A DNA stretch of 64,000 bases from Micropruina sp. (GTDB taxonomy: Bacteria; Actinomycetota; Actinomycetes; Propionibacteriales; Propionibacteriaceae): NCBI GenBank assembly GCA_016711205.1, contig JADJTM010000002.1:930001-994000 (forward strand), written 5' to 3'. Below the pieces are notes generated by a model that was given only the letters and a program-made list of their open reading frames with translations, had not been told where the DNA came from and ran no database searches. Below are positions 44,277-52,670 of the stretch, one piece after another (the stretch's first letter is position 1; every line of letters starts with the position of its first letter). Both the position numbers and the translations under genes were made by a program.

Positions 44277-45370
44277 GCGTTCGCGATCGGCACCTGCCCG
44301 ATTTTCCCTGGGATTCGCTGGCCGGGGCCAAGACCCGCGCCCAGGCGCATCCCGGCGGCATCGTCGACCTGTCGGTCGGCACGCCGGTCGACCCGACCCC
44401 CGAGCTGGGCCGCCGGGCGCTGATCGAGGCGGCGGACGCTCCGGGCTATCCGACGGTGTGGGGCACGCCGGCGCTGCGGGACGCCGTGCGCACTTACCTG
44501 CAGGGCCGTTGGGGCAGCGTCCCGATCGCGGACGAAGGCGTACTGCCGGTGATCGGCACCAAAGAACTGGTCGCCCAACTGCCGCATCTGCTCGGCCTGG
44601 GCGCGGACGACGTCGTGGTGATTCCCGAGGTCGCCTACCCGACCTATGAGGTGGGTGCGCTGCTGGCCGGGGCACGGGTGGTCGCGTGCGACGACCCGTC
44701 CGCGATCGAGGGGCTGAAGCCGGCGCTGGTGTGGATCAACTCGCCGGCCAACCCGCACGGCACGATCCTGTCCGCCGGGCACCTGGCCGCCTGGGTCGGG
44801 TACTGCCGCGAGCGTGGCGCGGTGCTGGCCTCGGACGAGTGCTACGGCGAGTTCGGCTGGGACCGCGAGCCGGTCTCGGTGCTGCATCCATCCGTCAACG
44901 GCGGGTCGCTGCACGGGCTGCTCGCCGTCCATTCTCTGTCGAAACGGTCCAACGTGGCCGGGTACCGCGCCGGCTTCGTCGCGGGGGAGTCCGCACTGGT
45001 GTCGGCGCTCCGTGAGCTGCGCAAGCACGCCGGCGGCATGGTGCCGACCCCCGTCCAGGCGGCCATGGCGGCACTGCTGGGCGACCAGCGGCACGTCCAG
45101 CAGCAGCGTGAGCGATATCTGCGCCGGCGCGGGGTGCTGCGCCCGGCGCTGGAGGCGTCCGGCTTCCGCGTCGAGCATTCCGAAGGGTCGCTCTACCTGT
45201 GGTGCACCCGCGACGAGCCGGGCAGGGTGAGCGTCGACCGGCTGGCCGAACTCGGCATCCTGGTCGCTCCCGGCGACTTCTACGGCGCGGCGTCCACCAA
45301 CTTCGTGCGGGTGGCGCTGACCGCCACCGACGAGCGCGTCGACGCCGCGGTGAACCGGCTGACCGGCTGA
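44273..45370 (+). CDS. dapC: succinyldiaminopimelate transaminase DapC
   Basis: 365 residues from GTG 44273, overlapping the ferredoxin stop by 4 nt. PLP-dependent class I/II aminotransferase converting N-succinyl-2-amino-6-ketopimelate to succinyl-diaminopimelate in the DAP/lysine pathway. Motifs: SPANPHGTI, VLASDECYGEFGW and the PLP lysine (about 223) in HSLSKRSNVAGYRAGFVAG. Specificity is inferred from homology style and from nearby dapD and dapE. It is convergent with the next gene, with only 22 nt between. Confidence 0.9.
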   Translation: MSVRDRHLPDFPWDSLAGAKTRAQAHPGGIVDLSVGTPVDPTPELGRRALIEAADAPGYPTVWGTPALRDAVRTYLQGRWGSVPIADEGVLPVIGTKELVAQLPHLLGLGADDVVVIPEVAYPTYEVGALLAGARVVACDDPSAIEGLKPALVWINSPANPHGTILSAGHLAAWVGYCRERGAVLASDECYGEFGWDREPVSVLHPSVNGGSLHGLLAVHSLSKRSNVAGYRAGFVAGESALVSALRELRKHAGGMVPTPVQAAMAALLGDQRHVQQQRERYLRRRGVLRPALEASGFRVEHSEGSLYLWCTRDEPGRVSVDRLAELGILVAPGDFYGAASTNFVRVALTATDERVDAAVNRLTG

Positions 45371-45392
45371 CGGCTACCGGCTGACGCCAGGA

Positions 45393-46250
45393 TCAGCTGC
45401 TCAGGCCGACGGTGACAATCCGGCCGCTGCCGGTGCCCGTCCATTCGGCCAGGGTGCGGGTGTCATGCGTCCAGTCTGCGCCGCCGAGGCTGACTTTCCG
45501 CACGCCGAACTCGTCGGCGTAAGCGATCGCGAGGTGGGCCGCGGCCCACGCGCGCTGATGCGTCGAGCCCTCGATCACCAGCCCCTGCTCGGTGCGGGTG
45601 ATCGTGACCTCGGAACCCAGGCCCTTGCGAACCATCGCGGCCAACCCCTTGCCGTCGGCCTGCTCGGACGACCCCGCCTTGCAGGTGAAGCCGCCGGGCG
45701 CCACCCCGGTGAGCGCCGCGGACAGCGCGCGTGCCTTGCTGACGTGCTTGCGGTAGGCCTCGGGGTGGGCGCTGCGCTGCACCGCCTGCGCCACGTCGTT
45801 CACGTCTCGGGTGCGCCAGTTCTTCACCCCGAGCAGCGCGTCGTAGAACTTGCCGGCCGAGTAGTACGGATCCATGATCTGTTTCACCGTGCCCCAGCCC
45901 TTGCTTGGACGCTGCTGGAACAGCCCGATCGAGTCGGCGTGGCCATAGTCGAGGTTGCGGATGCCCGACTCCTGGTAGGTGGTCGCCAAGGCGATCGTCA
46001 CCGCCCGGGCCGGCAGCCCGCGACGCAACCCGACCGCGCTGATGATCGCGGCGTTGTGCGCCTGCTCCAGGGTGACCGCCACGCTGGCTCCCTCGGACGA
46101 CGCGACGCACTGGTCGTCCAGCGGCAGCGGCGTCTTGGTGGTGCCCGACCACAGCGCCAGCCCGGCCCAGATCACCCCGCCCACCACGGCGAGCGCGACG
46201 GCGAGGACCAGTGCGACCAGCGCGACTCGCGCCCCGTTCGTCCGCCGCAT
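45393..46250 (-). CDS. membrane-anchored protein with lysozyme-like domain, hypothetical
   Basis: 285 residues from ATG 46250 (GGGAGAA ribosome site). One N-terminal helix (ALVALVLAVALAVVGGVIWA) is followed by an extracellular part with NAAIISAVGLRRGLPARAVT, TTYQESGIRNLDYGHADSIG and LFQQRPSKGWGTVKQIMDPY. The Gln-Glu-Ser and GLFQQRP patterns are typical of actinobacterial proteins annotated as lytic transglycosylase-like, heavily conserved near cell-wall genes. The C-terminal 100 residues have no recognisable domain. Catalysis is not established. It lies 49 nt downstream of dapD and is probably in its operon. Confidence 0.75.
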   Translation of the reverse strand: MRRTNGARVALVALVLAVALAVVGGVIWAGLALWSGTTKTPLPLDDQCVASSEGASVAVTLEQAHNAAIISAVGLRRGLPARAVTIALATTYQESGIRNLDYGHADSIGLFQQRPSKGWGTVKQIMDPYYSAGKFYDALLGVKNWRTRDVNDVAQAVQRSAHPEAYRKHVSKARALSAALTGVAPGGFTCKAGSSEQADGKGLAAMVRKGLGSEVTITRTEQGLVIEGSTHQRAWAAAHLAIAYADEFGVRKVSLGGADWTHDTRTLAEWTGTGSGRIVTVGLSS

Positions 46251-46299
46251 CAGGGGGTTCTCCCGCCCGGTCGCCGGGTCACCTCGACCGTCATCGGAT

Positions 46300-47229
46300 T
46301 CAGTTGGCGTGCAGGTCGGCGTTGAGTTCGAACGAGCCACCGGACCGGGGCCGCACCTGCACCGCGCCGGTCACCGAGTTGCGCAGGAACAGCAGGTTGC
46401 TGCGGCCGGACAGCTCGCGTGCCTTCTGCACCGAACCGTCGGGCAGGGTCACCTTGGTGCCCGCGGTCACATAGAGGCCGGCCTCGATCGTGCAGTCGTC
46501 GCCCAGCGAGATGCCCAACCCCGATTCGGCACCCAGCAGGCACCGCTCGCCGATGCTCACCTGCTCGGTGCCGCCGCCGGACAGGGTGCCCATGATGGAC
46601 GCCCCCCCGCCGATGTCGGAGCCGTCGCCGACGATGACGCCGGCCGAGATGCGTCCCTCGACCATGGACGTGCCCAGCGTGCCGGCGTTGAAGTTCACGA
46701 AGCCTTCGTGCATCACGGTCGTGCCCGGCGCCAGGTGCGCGCCGAGCCGTACCCGGTCGGCGTCGGCGATGCGGACCCCGGACGGCACCACGTAGTCGAC
46801 CAGGCGGGGGAACTTGTCGACGCCGAACACGCTCAGGTGACCGCGGCTCAGCTTCAGGGCCAACCGGACGTTCTCGAAGCCGTCCACCGCGCAGGGGCCG
46901 GCCGAGGTCCACACCACGTTGGGCAGCGCGCCGAAGATGCCGTCGAGGTTCGCCTCGCGGGGCTTGATCAGCCGGTGGCTGAGCAGGTGCAGCCGCAGGT
47001 AGGCGTCCGGGGTGGACGCCGGCGCCTCGTCCAGATCGATCTCGACCAGCCGCACCTCGGTGCGCACGGCGCGCTCGACGTCGTCCAGCTGGCTGGCGAT
47101 CAGGTTCTTGGGCGGCGTCTCGACCGCCGTCGGGCCGAGCTGCGGGGCCGGGAACCAGGTGTCGAGAACCTGGCCGGAGACGTGCACACTGGCCAGCCCC
47201 CAACCCCAGGCAGAGCGGGTGTCGGTCAT
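46300..47229 (-). CDS. dapD: tetrahydrodipicolinate N-succinyltransferase DapD
   Basis: 309 residues, the actinobacterial DapD length. Uses succinyl-CoA to succinylate tetrahydrodipicolinate, committing it to the succinylase DAP route. The C-terminal half is a left-handed beta-helix built from hexapeptides (VRLGAHLAPGTTVMHEGFVN, then FNAGTLGTSMVEGRISAGVI, then VGDGSDIGGGASIMGTLSGG), as in the trimeric M. tuberculosis Rv1201c. A TACGCT -10 (minus strand, 47242-47237) lies 7 nt before ATG 47229, so the mRNA is probably leaderless. Divergent from dapE. Confidence 0.95.
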   Translation of the reverse strand: MTDTRSAWGWGLASVHVSGQVLDTWFPAPQLGPTAVETPPKNLIASQLDDVERAVRTEVRLVEIDLDEAPASTPDAYLRLHLLSHRLIKPREANLDGIFGALPNVVWTSAGPCAVDGFENVRLALKLSRGHLSVFGVDKFPRLVDYVVPSGVRIADADRVRLGAHLAPGTTVMHEGFVNFNAGTLGTSMVEGRISAGVIVGDGSDIGGGASIMGTLSGGGTEQVSIGERCLLGAESGLGISLGDDCTIEAGLYVTAGTKVTLPDGSVQKARELSGRSNLLFLRNSVTGAVQVRPRSGGSFELNADLHAN

Positions 47230-47334
47230 GCGGGCCAGCGTACCGGGCGGGCTGCGCAGGGCCGTCCGGGCGCCCCGGCGCCGTCCCCGACCGACCGGTC
47301 GCAGCCAGCGACCAAGGATCGCTAGGTTGAGGCC

Positions 47335-48396
47335 ATGAGCCTTGACCCTCGCGGCGATCTGGTCGCGCTGTTCCGAGCCGTGGTCGACATCGAATCGGTG
47401 AGTGGCAACGAGCGCGCGCTGGCCGATGCGGTGCAGCACGCGCTGAGCGGCCACGCCCACCTCGAAGTGCTGCGGGACGGCGACACCGTGATTGCTCGGA
47501 CAAACCTGGGCCGGCCGGAGCGGGTGGTGATCGCCGGGCATCTGGACACGGTTCCCCTGGCCGGCAACCTGCCGTCCCGGGTCGAGGGCGAGCGCGTCTA
47601 CGGCCGCGGCACCTGCGACATGAAGGGCGGCATCGCGGTGATGCTGGCGGTCGCCGTCGCGACCGACAACCCCGTCCGCGACCTGACCTGGATCTTCTAC
47701 GACCACGAAGAGGTCGAGTCGAGCGCCAATTCGCTGGGCCGGATCGCCACCGAGCGCCCCGAGGTGCTGGCCGGCGACTTCGCGGTGCTGATGGAGCCCA
47801 CCAGCGCACGCGTCGAGGGCGGCTGCCAGGGCACGCTGCGGTTCACCGTGACCACCACCGGCACGGCCGCCCACTCGGCCCGCGCCTGGATGGGTCGCAA
47901 CGCGATTCATGACGCCGCCGAGGTGCTGGCCCGGCTGGGTGCGCACGAGTCGGAGCAGCCGGTCGTGGACGGACTGCGCTACCACGAGGGCTTGAACGCC
48001 GTGGCGATCAGCGGCGGCATCGCGGGCAACGTGATTCCGGATCGATGCACGATCACCGTCAACTTCCGCTTCGCCCCGCACCGCAGCATCGACCAGGCCA
48101 AGCAGTACTGCCGCGACGTGCTGCACGGGTACGAGTTGACCTTCACCGACGAAGCCGCGGGTGCCCGTCCGGGGCTGAACCTGCCCGCTGCGGCGGCATT
48201 CGTCGCGGCGGTGGGCGGGCAGCCGTCCGCCAAGTTCGGCTGGACCGACGTCGCCCGCTTCTCGGCGCTCGGCGTTCCGGCGGTCAACTTCGGCCCCGGC
48301 GACCCTTCGAAGGCGCACGCGGACGACGAGTTCTGCCCCATCCCCGAACTGTTCACCTGCCGCGACGCGCTCGCACGCTGGCTCACCACGACCTAG
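47335..48396 (+). CDS. dapE: succinyl-diaminopimelate desuccinylase DapE
   Basis: 353 residues. M20 family dizinc hydrolase releasing succinate to give LL-diaminopimelate. Metal and catalytic residues are His69 and Asp71 in IAGHLDTVP, Asp95 in GRGTCDMKGGIA and Glu125-Glu126 in FYDHEEVESS. The dimerisation domain begins around GGCQGTLRFTV. A TAGGTT -10 at 47323-47328 lies 6 nt before the ATG, so the mRNA is probably leaderless. Divergent from dapD, as in other actinobacteria. Confidence 0.95.
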   Translation: MSLDPRGDLVALFRAVVDIESVSGNERALADAVQHALSGHAHLEVLRDGDTVIARTNLGRPERVVIAGHLDTVPLAGNLPSRVEGERVYGRGTCDMKGGIAVMLAVAVATDNPVRDLTWIFYDHEEVESSANSLGRIATERPEVLAGDFAVLMEPTSARVEGGCQGTLRFTVTTTGTAAHSARAWMGRNAIHDAAEVLARLGAHESEQPVVDGLRYHEGLNAVAISGGIAGNVIPDRCTITVNFRFAPHRSIDQAKQYCRDVLHGYELTFTDEAAGARPGLNLPAAAAFVAAVGGQPSAKFGWTDVARFSALGVPAVNFGPGDPSKAHADDEFCPIPELFTCRDALARWLTTT

Positions 48397-48959
48397 GAGC
48401 CCGACAAGCCGTGAGCGCGCGGCCGAGTCAGGGCGGATCCACCGATCTGCGCCCACTGCGCGGCCCCATCCGGGGTGTGCTGCGTCGGCGACACTCACGA
48501 CGGCAAGCCCGGATCGGGCGTTGGGGCGCGCCGATCGCCGGTTTTTGGTGGTTATGACCGGCCCTGAGACCCGCTGGACACCGGGTATGGAGCGACCGCC
48601 ACTTTGTGGTTGATATCAACACCCCCAGGGGGTATCTATATCAACCATAAGTCGGCGGACCCGTTCCAGGTGCTCTGCTGGCCCATTCAAATCAACAACA
48701 AAGTGGCGAGTGGCGCCTGGGGCGCGCCCGGCTCTCGGAGCCGGGGCAGAAACTGCAAGGTCGTCAGCTGCAACGCCCGGTTCAGCCGAAGGCATCAGAC
48801 ATCCGGGTTTAGTTCGGAGTCTTTACCAACCGCCGTGTATGCTGTGCCGCGGTTGCCGTCGCTCGGGAGGAGGCGGCGCCACTTCGTGCATGAGCCGACC
48901 GGGGGGATCCGGCCATCAGCGACAGGCTGTCCTTTTCGCGCACGCAGACCCGCCGAGGC
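48397..48959. other. 563-nt intergenic region with family C repeats and a possible 48-codon ORF
   Basis: GTG 48411, 11 nt after an AGGAG, opens a 48-residue Arg-rich frame ending at 48557 (STDLRPLRGPIRGVLRRRHS inside); it may be spurious or a gene remnant. A full family C palindrome lies at 48599-48657 and a half-copy (AAATCAACAACAAAGTGGCG) at 48688-48707. The GGGAGGAGG at 48865-48873 has no start at proper spacing in the LCP frame. Confidence 0.45.
48599..48657. repeat. palindromic repeat, family C, second full copy
   Basis: CCACTTTGTGGTTGATATCA leads into ACACCCCCAGGGGGTAT and then CTATATCAACCATAAGTCGG, forming a long hairpin around the central CCCCC/GGGGG. It shares arms and flanks with the element at 13330-13368. 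It lies between dapE and the LCP gene. Confidence 0.7.
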
Positions 48960-49877
48960 GTGGGCGCGCGCAGGCTTCGGCGCGCCTCCGCGGGCCTGCT
49001 GGCGGCCACCCTGGCCATCGCCGTGGTCAGCATCACCGCAGTCGGCTCCCTGTGGCTGTCGTTGGCGGGCATCAGGCGCGACCCCACCCTGCTGCCGCCC
49101 GACCGGCCCGCCCCCTCGTCCTCGGGTGCGGTGAACCTGCTGCTGATCGGCTCCGACTCCCACCAGCCGGGGGGCGCGGCCAGCGTGCTGATGCTGGCTC
49201 ACGTCGATGCGGCCGGACGCAACGTGCACCTGATCTCGCTGCCCTGCGACCTGCTGGTCGGCGGTTCCGACCGGCTCGGCGGGCTGTATCTGCAGGGCGG
49301 CTCCGCGGCCGTGGTGGTGGCCGTGCAGCAGCTGCTCGGCATCACCGTCGATCATGTGGCGCTGACCTGGCTGCCCGGCATGTCGCGGCTGATCGACCTC
49401 GTCGGCGGCATCCCGGTCGACAATCCGATCGCCGCGACCACCGGCCGCTTCGCGTTTCCGCGCGGCGCGATCACACTGTCGGGTGAGGAGGCGCTCGCCT
49501 TCGTCCGATCGGACGTGGCCGGCGCTCACGACCTCGACCGGGCCGAAAGCCAACGGCTGGTGCTGCAGGGCCTGGTCAGCAGGCTGTTGACCAGCAACGC
49601 GCTGGTCAACCCCGGCGTCGTCAAGGCGGTGCTCGACCAGCTCGCCACCGAGGTGGTCGTCGACAGCGACCTGGACGCCCGGCGCATGGTCGAGCTGTTC
49701 TTCGCGCTGCGCACCCGCTCAGGCGCCCGATACTTGCAGGCGATCAAGCTGCCCACCGGCACGCGCGGCGCGCTGCCGACCGGCGAGGCCTACGTGGCGC
49801 CCGACCAGCAGCGGGTCACCACACTCGGCCGCGCCATCGCGTCCGACACGCTGCCGGAGTGGGAGCGCAAACGCTGA
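48960..49877 (+). CDS. LytR-CpsA-Psr (LCP) family protein
   Basis: 305 residues. One N-terminal anchor (LLAATLAIAVVSITAVGSLW) and an extracellular LCP domain: NLLLIGSDSHQPGGAASVLM (the Asp of the phosphate-binding core), HVDAAGRNVHLISLPCDLLV, VDHVALTWLPGMSRLIDLVG and LSGEEALAFVRSD. The last is usually followed by R for pyrophosphate binding; here AGAHDLDRAESQR follows. LCP enzymes attach glycopolymers to peptidoglycan. GTG 48960 is the only start after an in-frame stop at 48891, and its ribosome site is poor. It interrupts the usual dapE-LOG order. Confidence 0.85.
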   Translation: MGARRLRRASAGLLAATLAIAVVSITAVGSLWLSLAGIRRDPTLLPPDRPAPSSSGAVNLLLIGSDSHQPGGAASVLMLAHVDAAGRNVHLISLPCDLLVGGSDRLGGLYLQGGSAAVVVAVQQLLGITVDHVALTWLPGMSRLIDLVGGIPVDNPIAATTGRFAFPRGAITLSGEEALAFVRSDVAGAHDLDRAESQRLVLQGLVSRLLTSNALVNPGVVKAVLDQLATEVVVDSDLDARRMVELFFALRTRSGARYLQAIKLPTGTRGALPTGEAYVAPDQQRVTTLGRAIASDTLPEWERKR

Positions 49878-49928
49878 GTGGCACGGGCTCGCTTCGGAGC
49901 CGTCCAGAGACGCCACTACGCTGATCGC

Positions 49929-50669
49929 GTGAGCAAACGCACCCGCACCCAGGGGCCAGTGATCCGTCGCGAGGGCCAGGTCCAGCCGACCACCACCGAC
50001 CAGCGGCTGCTGGCCGGACGCGGCGACACCGGCTGGGTGCACACCGACCCCTGGCGGGTGATGCGCATCCAGGCGGAGTTCGTCGAAGGCTTCGGCACGC
50101 TGGCCGAGGTCGGCCCGGCGATCGGCGTGTTCGGCTCGGCGCGCACCGCCAGAAACACCCCGATGTGGCAGTCGGGCGTCGAGATCGGACGGGCGTTGGC
50201 CGAGGCCGGCTACGCGGTGATCACCGGTGGCGGTCCCGGCATCATGGAGGCCGTCAACAAGGGTGCGGCGCAGGCGGGCGGAGTGTCGGTCGGGCTCGGC
50301 ATCGAGTTGCCGTTCGAGCAGTCGCTCAACAAGCACGTCACCCTCGGCATCAACTTCCGTTACTTCTTCGCCCGCAAGGTGATGTTCCTGAAGTACTCCA
50401 AGGGCTTCGTGGTGATGCCCGGGGGCTTCGGCACCTTCGATGAGTTGTTCGAGGCGCTCACCCTGGTGCAGACCAAGAAGGTGACCTCGTTTCCGATCGT
50501 GCTGTTCGGCACCACCTACTGGAGCCCGCTGCTCGACTGGGTGCGCAACAGCGCGGTGGCCGGCGGCTACGTTTCCGAGGTCGACCTCGAGCTGGTCACC
50601 ATCACCGACAGCGTCGACGAGGTGATCGAGGCGGTCACCGGGGTGCACAGCACCAGCAACGGCACGTGA
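49929..50669 (+). CDS. LOG family protein (TIGR00730, Rossmann fold)
   Basis: 246 residues from GTG 49929, 6 nt behind a TACGCT -10 (49917-49922), so probably leaderless. The LOG phosphoribohydrolase motifs are GGGPGIMEAVNKGA and MPGGFGTFDELFEALT (PGGxGTxxE, catalytic Arg/Glu region). Plant LOG enzymes release active cytokinins from nucleotides; bacterial ones hydrolyse the N-glycosidic bond of AMP or related nucleotides. The start QGPVIRREGQVQPTTTDQRL matches the actinobacterial Rv1205-type orthologue that usually follows dapE. Confidence 0.9.
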   Translation: MSKRTRTQGPVIRREGQVQPTTTDQRLLAGRGDTGWVHTDPWRVMRIQAEFVEGFGTLAEVGPAIGVFGSARTARNTPMWQSGVEIGRALAEAGYAVITGGGPGIMEAVNKGAAQAGGVSVGLGIELPFEQSLNKHVTLGINFRYFFARKVMFLKYSKGFVVMPGGFGTFDELFEALTLVQTKKVTSFPIVLFGTTYWSPLLDWVRNSAVAGGYVSEVDLELVTITDSVDEVIEAVTGVHSTSNGT

Positions 50670-50682
50670 GAGGATGGCCGGC

Positions 50683-51024
50683 ATGCAGTGGGTGCTGTGG
50701 ATGATCGCCGTGGGCGTGCTGGGGCTGGCGGCCGTCGCCGCGTCCGGACGACTCGGTGAGTTGCCGGGAACCGTCACCGACACGCCGCGTCCGCACGTGC
50801 CGACCGGGGTGCTGAGCGGCGACGACCTGCGCGGGCTGCGGTTCGCCGTGGTGCCCCGCGGCTACTCGATGGATCAGGTCGACGAGCTGCTCGACCGGTT
50901 GGCCCGGCAACTGGACCCCCACGGCGTCCGAACCGGTGACGAACCCCCCGAACCGGTTGCACAACGCGGCGACTGGGGTGGCTCCTCAGCTGCGTCCGAC
51001 GAGCAGCACAGCGTTCTGGAATAA
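50683..51024 (+). CDS. DivIVA-domain membrane protein
   Basis: 113 residues from ATG 50683; the GAGAGG ribosome site fits this start better than ATG 50674. An N-terminal membrane helix (WVLWMIAVGVLGLAAVA) precedes a short DivIVA-type motif, LSGDDLRGLRFAVVPRGYSM, then DQVDELLDRLARQL. The tail is hydrophilic. It matches Rv1209-like proteins in position between LOG and DUF3117. The role is unknown; the DivIVA motif suggests polar or septal targeting. Confidence 0.85.
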   Translation: MQWVLWMIAVGVLGLAAVAASGRLGELPGTVTDTPRPHVPTGVLSGDDLRGLRFAVVPRGYSMDQVDELLDRLARQLDPHGVRTGDEPPEPVAQRGDWGGSSAASDEQHSVLE

Positions 51025-51062
51025 TGGACCCGGTAAGTCCCCAACCAGAACGAGGGTGAGCA

Positions 51063-51236
51063 ATGGCAGCAATGAAGCCGCGGACCGGAGACGGACCCAT
51101 TGAGGTCGCCAAGGAGGGCCGCGTGATCGCAATGCGCATCCCTGCCGAGGGCGGCGGACGCCTGGTCATCGAGATGAACGCGGCCGAGGCGGCAGAACTC
51201 CTGGAGGCGCTGAAGGGCGTCGTCAACCCCGCCTGA
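51063..51236 (+). CDS. DUF3117 domain-containing protein
   Basis: 57 residues, MAAMKPRTGDGPIEVAKEGR at the start, then MRIPAEGGGRLVIEMNAAEA. This is the almost invariant actinobacterial DUF3117 protein (Rv1211 type). Function unknown. GAGGGTGAG precedes the ATG. A perfect 15-bp hairpin follows 15 nt after the stop. Confidence 0.93.
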   Translation: MAAMKPRTGDGPIEVAKEGRVIAMRIPAEGGGRLVIEMNAAEAAELLEALKGVVNPA

Positions 51237-51251
51237 TCGAATACGAATCGC

Positions 51252-51285
51252 CGACGGCCCCCGGGTGTGAACCCGGGGGCCGTCG
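51252..51285. terminator. bidirectional hairpin terminator between DUF3117 and glgA
   Basis: Perfect 15-bp arms CGACGGCCCCCGGGT and complement with a GTGA tetraloop, between two convergent genes. The stem is very GC-rich and there is no strong T-tract on either side. Confidence 0.85.
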
Positions 51286-51300
51286 TCCGTCGCCCTGCGC

Positions 51301-52488
51301 TCAGCCGTGGGCCGCGATCGCCTTCTCGTAGACGTCGACGGTCTCTTGGGCGATCTTCTCCCAGCTGAACTCGTCGATGCAGCGCTGCCGTCCGGCCAGG
51401 CCCATCCGGCGGGACCGGTCGCGGTCGCGGGTGAGGGTGTTGACGTTCTCGGCGAACGTGGCCTCGAAGTTGCTGATGAACTCGGGGTCGCCGGCCCGCT
51501 CGGGGTCATAGGGCACCAACAGGCCGGTCTCGCCGTCGACGACCACCTCGGGAATGCCGCCGACCGCCGAGGCGACCACCGGAATCTCGCAGGCCATCGC
51601 CTCCAGGTTCACGATGCCCAGCGGCTCGTAGATGGACGGGCAGGCGAACAGCGTCGAATGCGTCAGCACCTGCCGGACGGCGGCGCGCGGCAGCATCTCC
51701 TGCACCCACTTCACGCCGCTGCGGCTCTGGTGCAGTTCGGCGAACGCACCGTCGAACTCGGCGGCGATCTCGGGGGTGTCGGGCGCCCCGGCCAGCAGCA
51801 GCACCTGGGTGTCGGGGTCGAACTGCTGCGCGGCCCGAACCAGGTGGATCAGTCCCTTCTGGCGGGTGATCCGGCCGACGAAGGTGACGATCGGCTTGTC
51901 GCGGTCGACGCCGAGTGAGTCGATCACGTCGGTTGCGTGGTCGGGCTTGAACTCGTCGGGATCAATACCGTTCTTGACCACATGGATCTTGTCGTCGGCC
52001 ACGAAGGGGTAGGCGTTCTTGATGTTGGTGATCATGGCCGCCGACACCGCGATCACCGCGTCGGCCTCGGCATAGGCGGTCTTCTCGATCCACGAGCTGA
52101 CCCGGTAGCCACCGCCGAGCTGCTCGACCTTCCAGGGCCGGTCCGGTTCGAGGGAGTGCGCGGTCACGACGGTGGGCACGTCCTGGTAGCGGCCGCCGAT
52201 GATGCCGGCGAACTGGCTGTACCAGGTGTGGGAGTGAATGACGTCGACCTCGGGGATCGCGGCCGCCATGGCCACGTCCGCCCCGAGGGTGCGCAACGCA
52301 CCGTTGGCGCCGGGTGGATAGTCCTCGGCATGGGCCGTCGCGCCTTCGCGCGGCTCACCCATGCACTGGACGTCCACGGATTGGCAGAACTTGCGCAGCT
52401 GGGGGACGAGTTGACCGACATGGACGCCCGCGCCGCCGTAGATGTGCGGAGGGTATTCGCGGGTGAGGATTGATACACGCAGTGCCAT
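51301..52488 (-). CDS. glgA: actinobacterial glycogen synthase / maltose-1-phosphate synthase (GT4)
   Basis: 395 residues from ATG 52488. A GT-B, GT4-family enzyme starting RVSILTREYPPHIYGGAGVH, with VHVGQLVPQL, VIHSHTWYSQFAGIIGG, FVGRITRQKGLIHLVRAA and the donor-binding ACPSIYEPLGIVNLEAMACE (EX7E). In M. tuberculosis the orthologue Rv1212c makes alpha-maltose-1-phosphate from ADP-glucose and glucose-1-phosphate (GlgM), feeding the GlgE route; classical glycogen synthase annotation is the alternative. glgE is not in the window. Divergent from glgC, which makes its ADP-glucose. Confidence 0.92.
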   Translation of the reverse strand: MALRVSILTREYPPHIYGGAGVHVGQLVPQLRKFCQSVDVQCMGEPREGATAHAEDYPPGANGALRTLGADVAMAAAIPEVDVIHSHTWYSQFAGIIGGRYQDVPTVVTAHSLEPDRPWKVEQLGGGYRVSSWIEKTAYAEADAVIAVSAAMITNIKNAYPFVADDKIHVVKNGIDPDEFKPDHATDVIDSLGVDRDKPIVTFVGRITRQKGLIHLVRAAQQFDPDTQVLLLAGAPDTPEIAAEFDGAFAELHQSRSGVKWVQEMLPRAAVRQVLTHSTLFACPSIYEPLGIVNLEAMACEIPVVASAVGGIPEVVVDGETGLLVPYDPERAGDPEFISNFEATFAENVNTLTRDRDRSRRMGLAGRQRCIDEFSWEKIAQETVDVYEKAIAAHG

Positions 52489-52670
52489 ACCCGGATCGTG
52501 GCACACCAACGCCCGCCACGGGAGGGGTCCGGACGAAGCGCGGCCATCCGGGCGCGATTCCAGCGACTCTCAGGTGGGGACGCCGCTCTTGCGCAGACTC
52601 AAACGCGGCACGCCTGAGATTTCCTCCGGTTCTACTGCCACTGAGCTGCGGTGGGGCCTATGTTCGGAGC

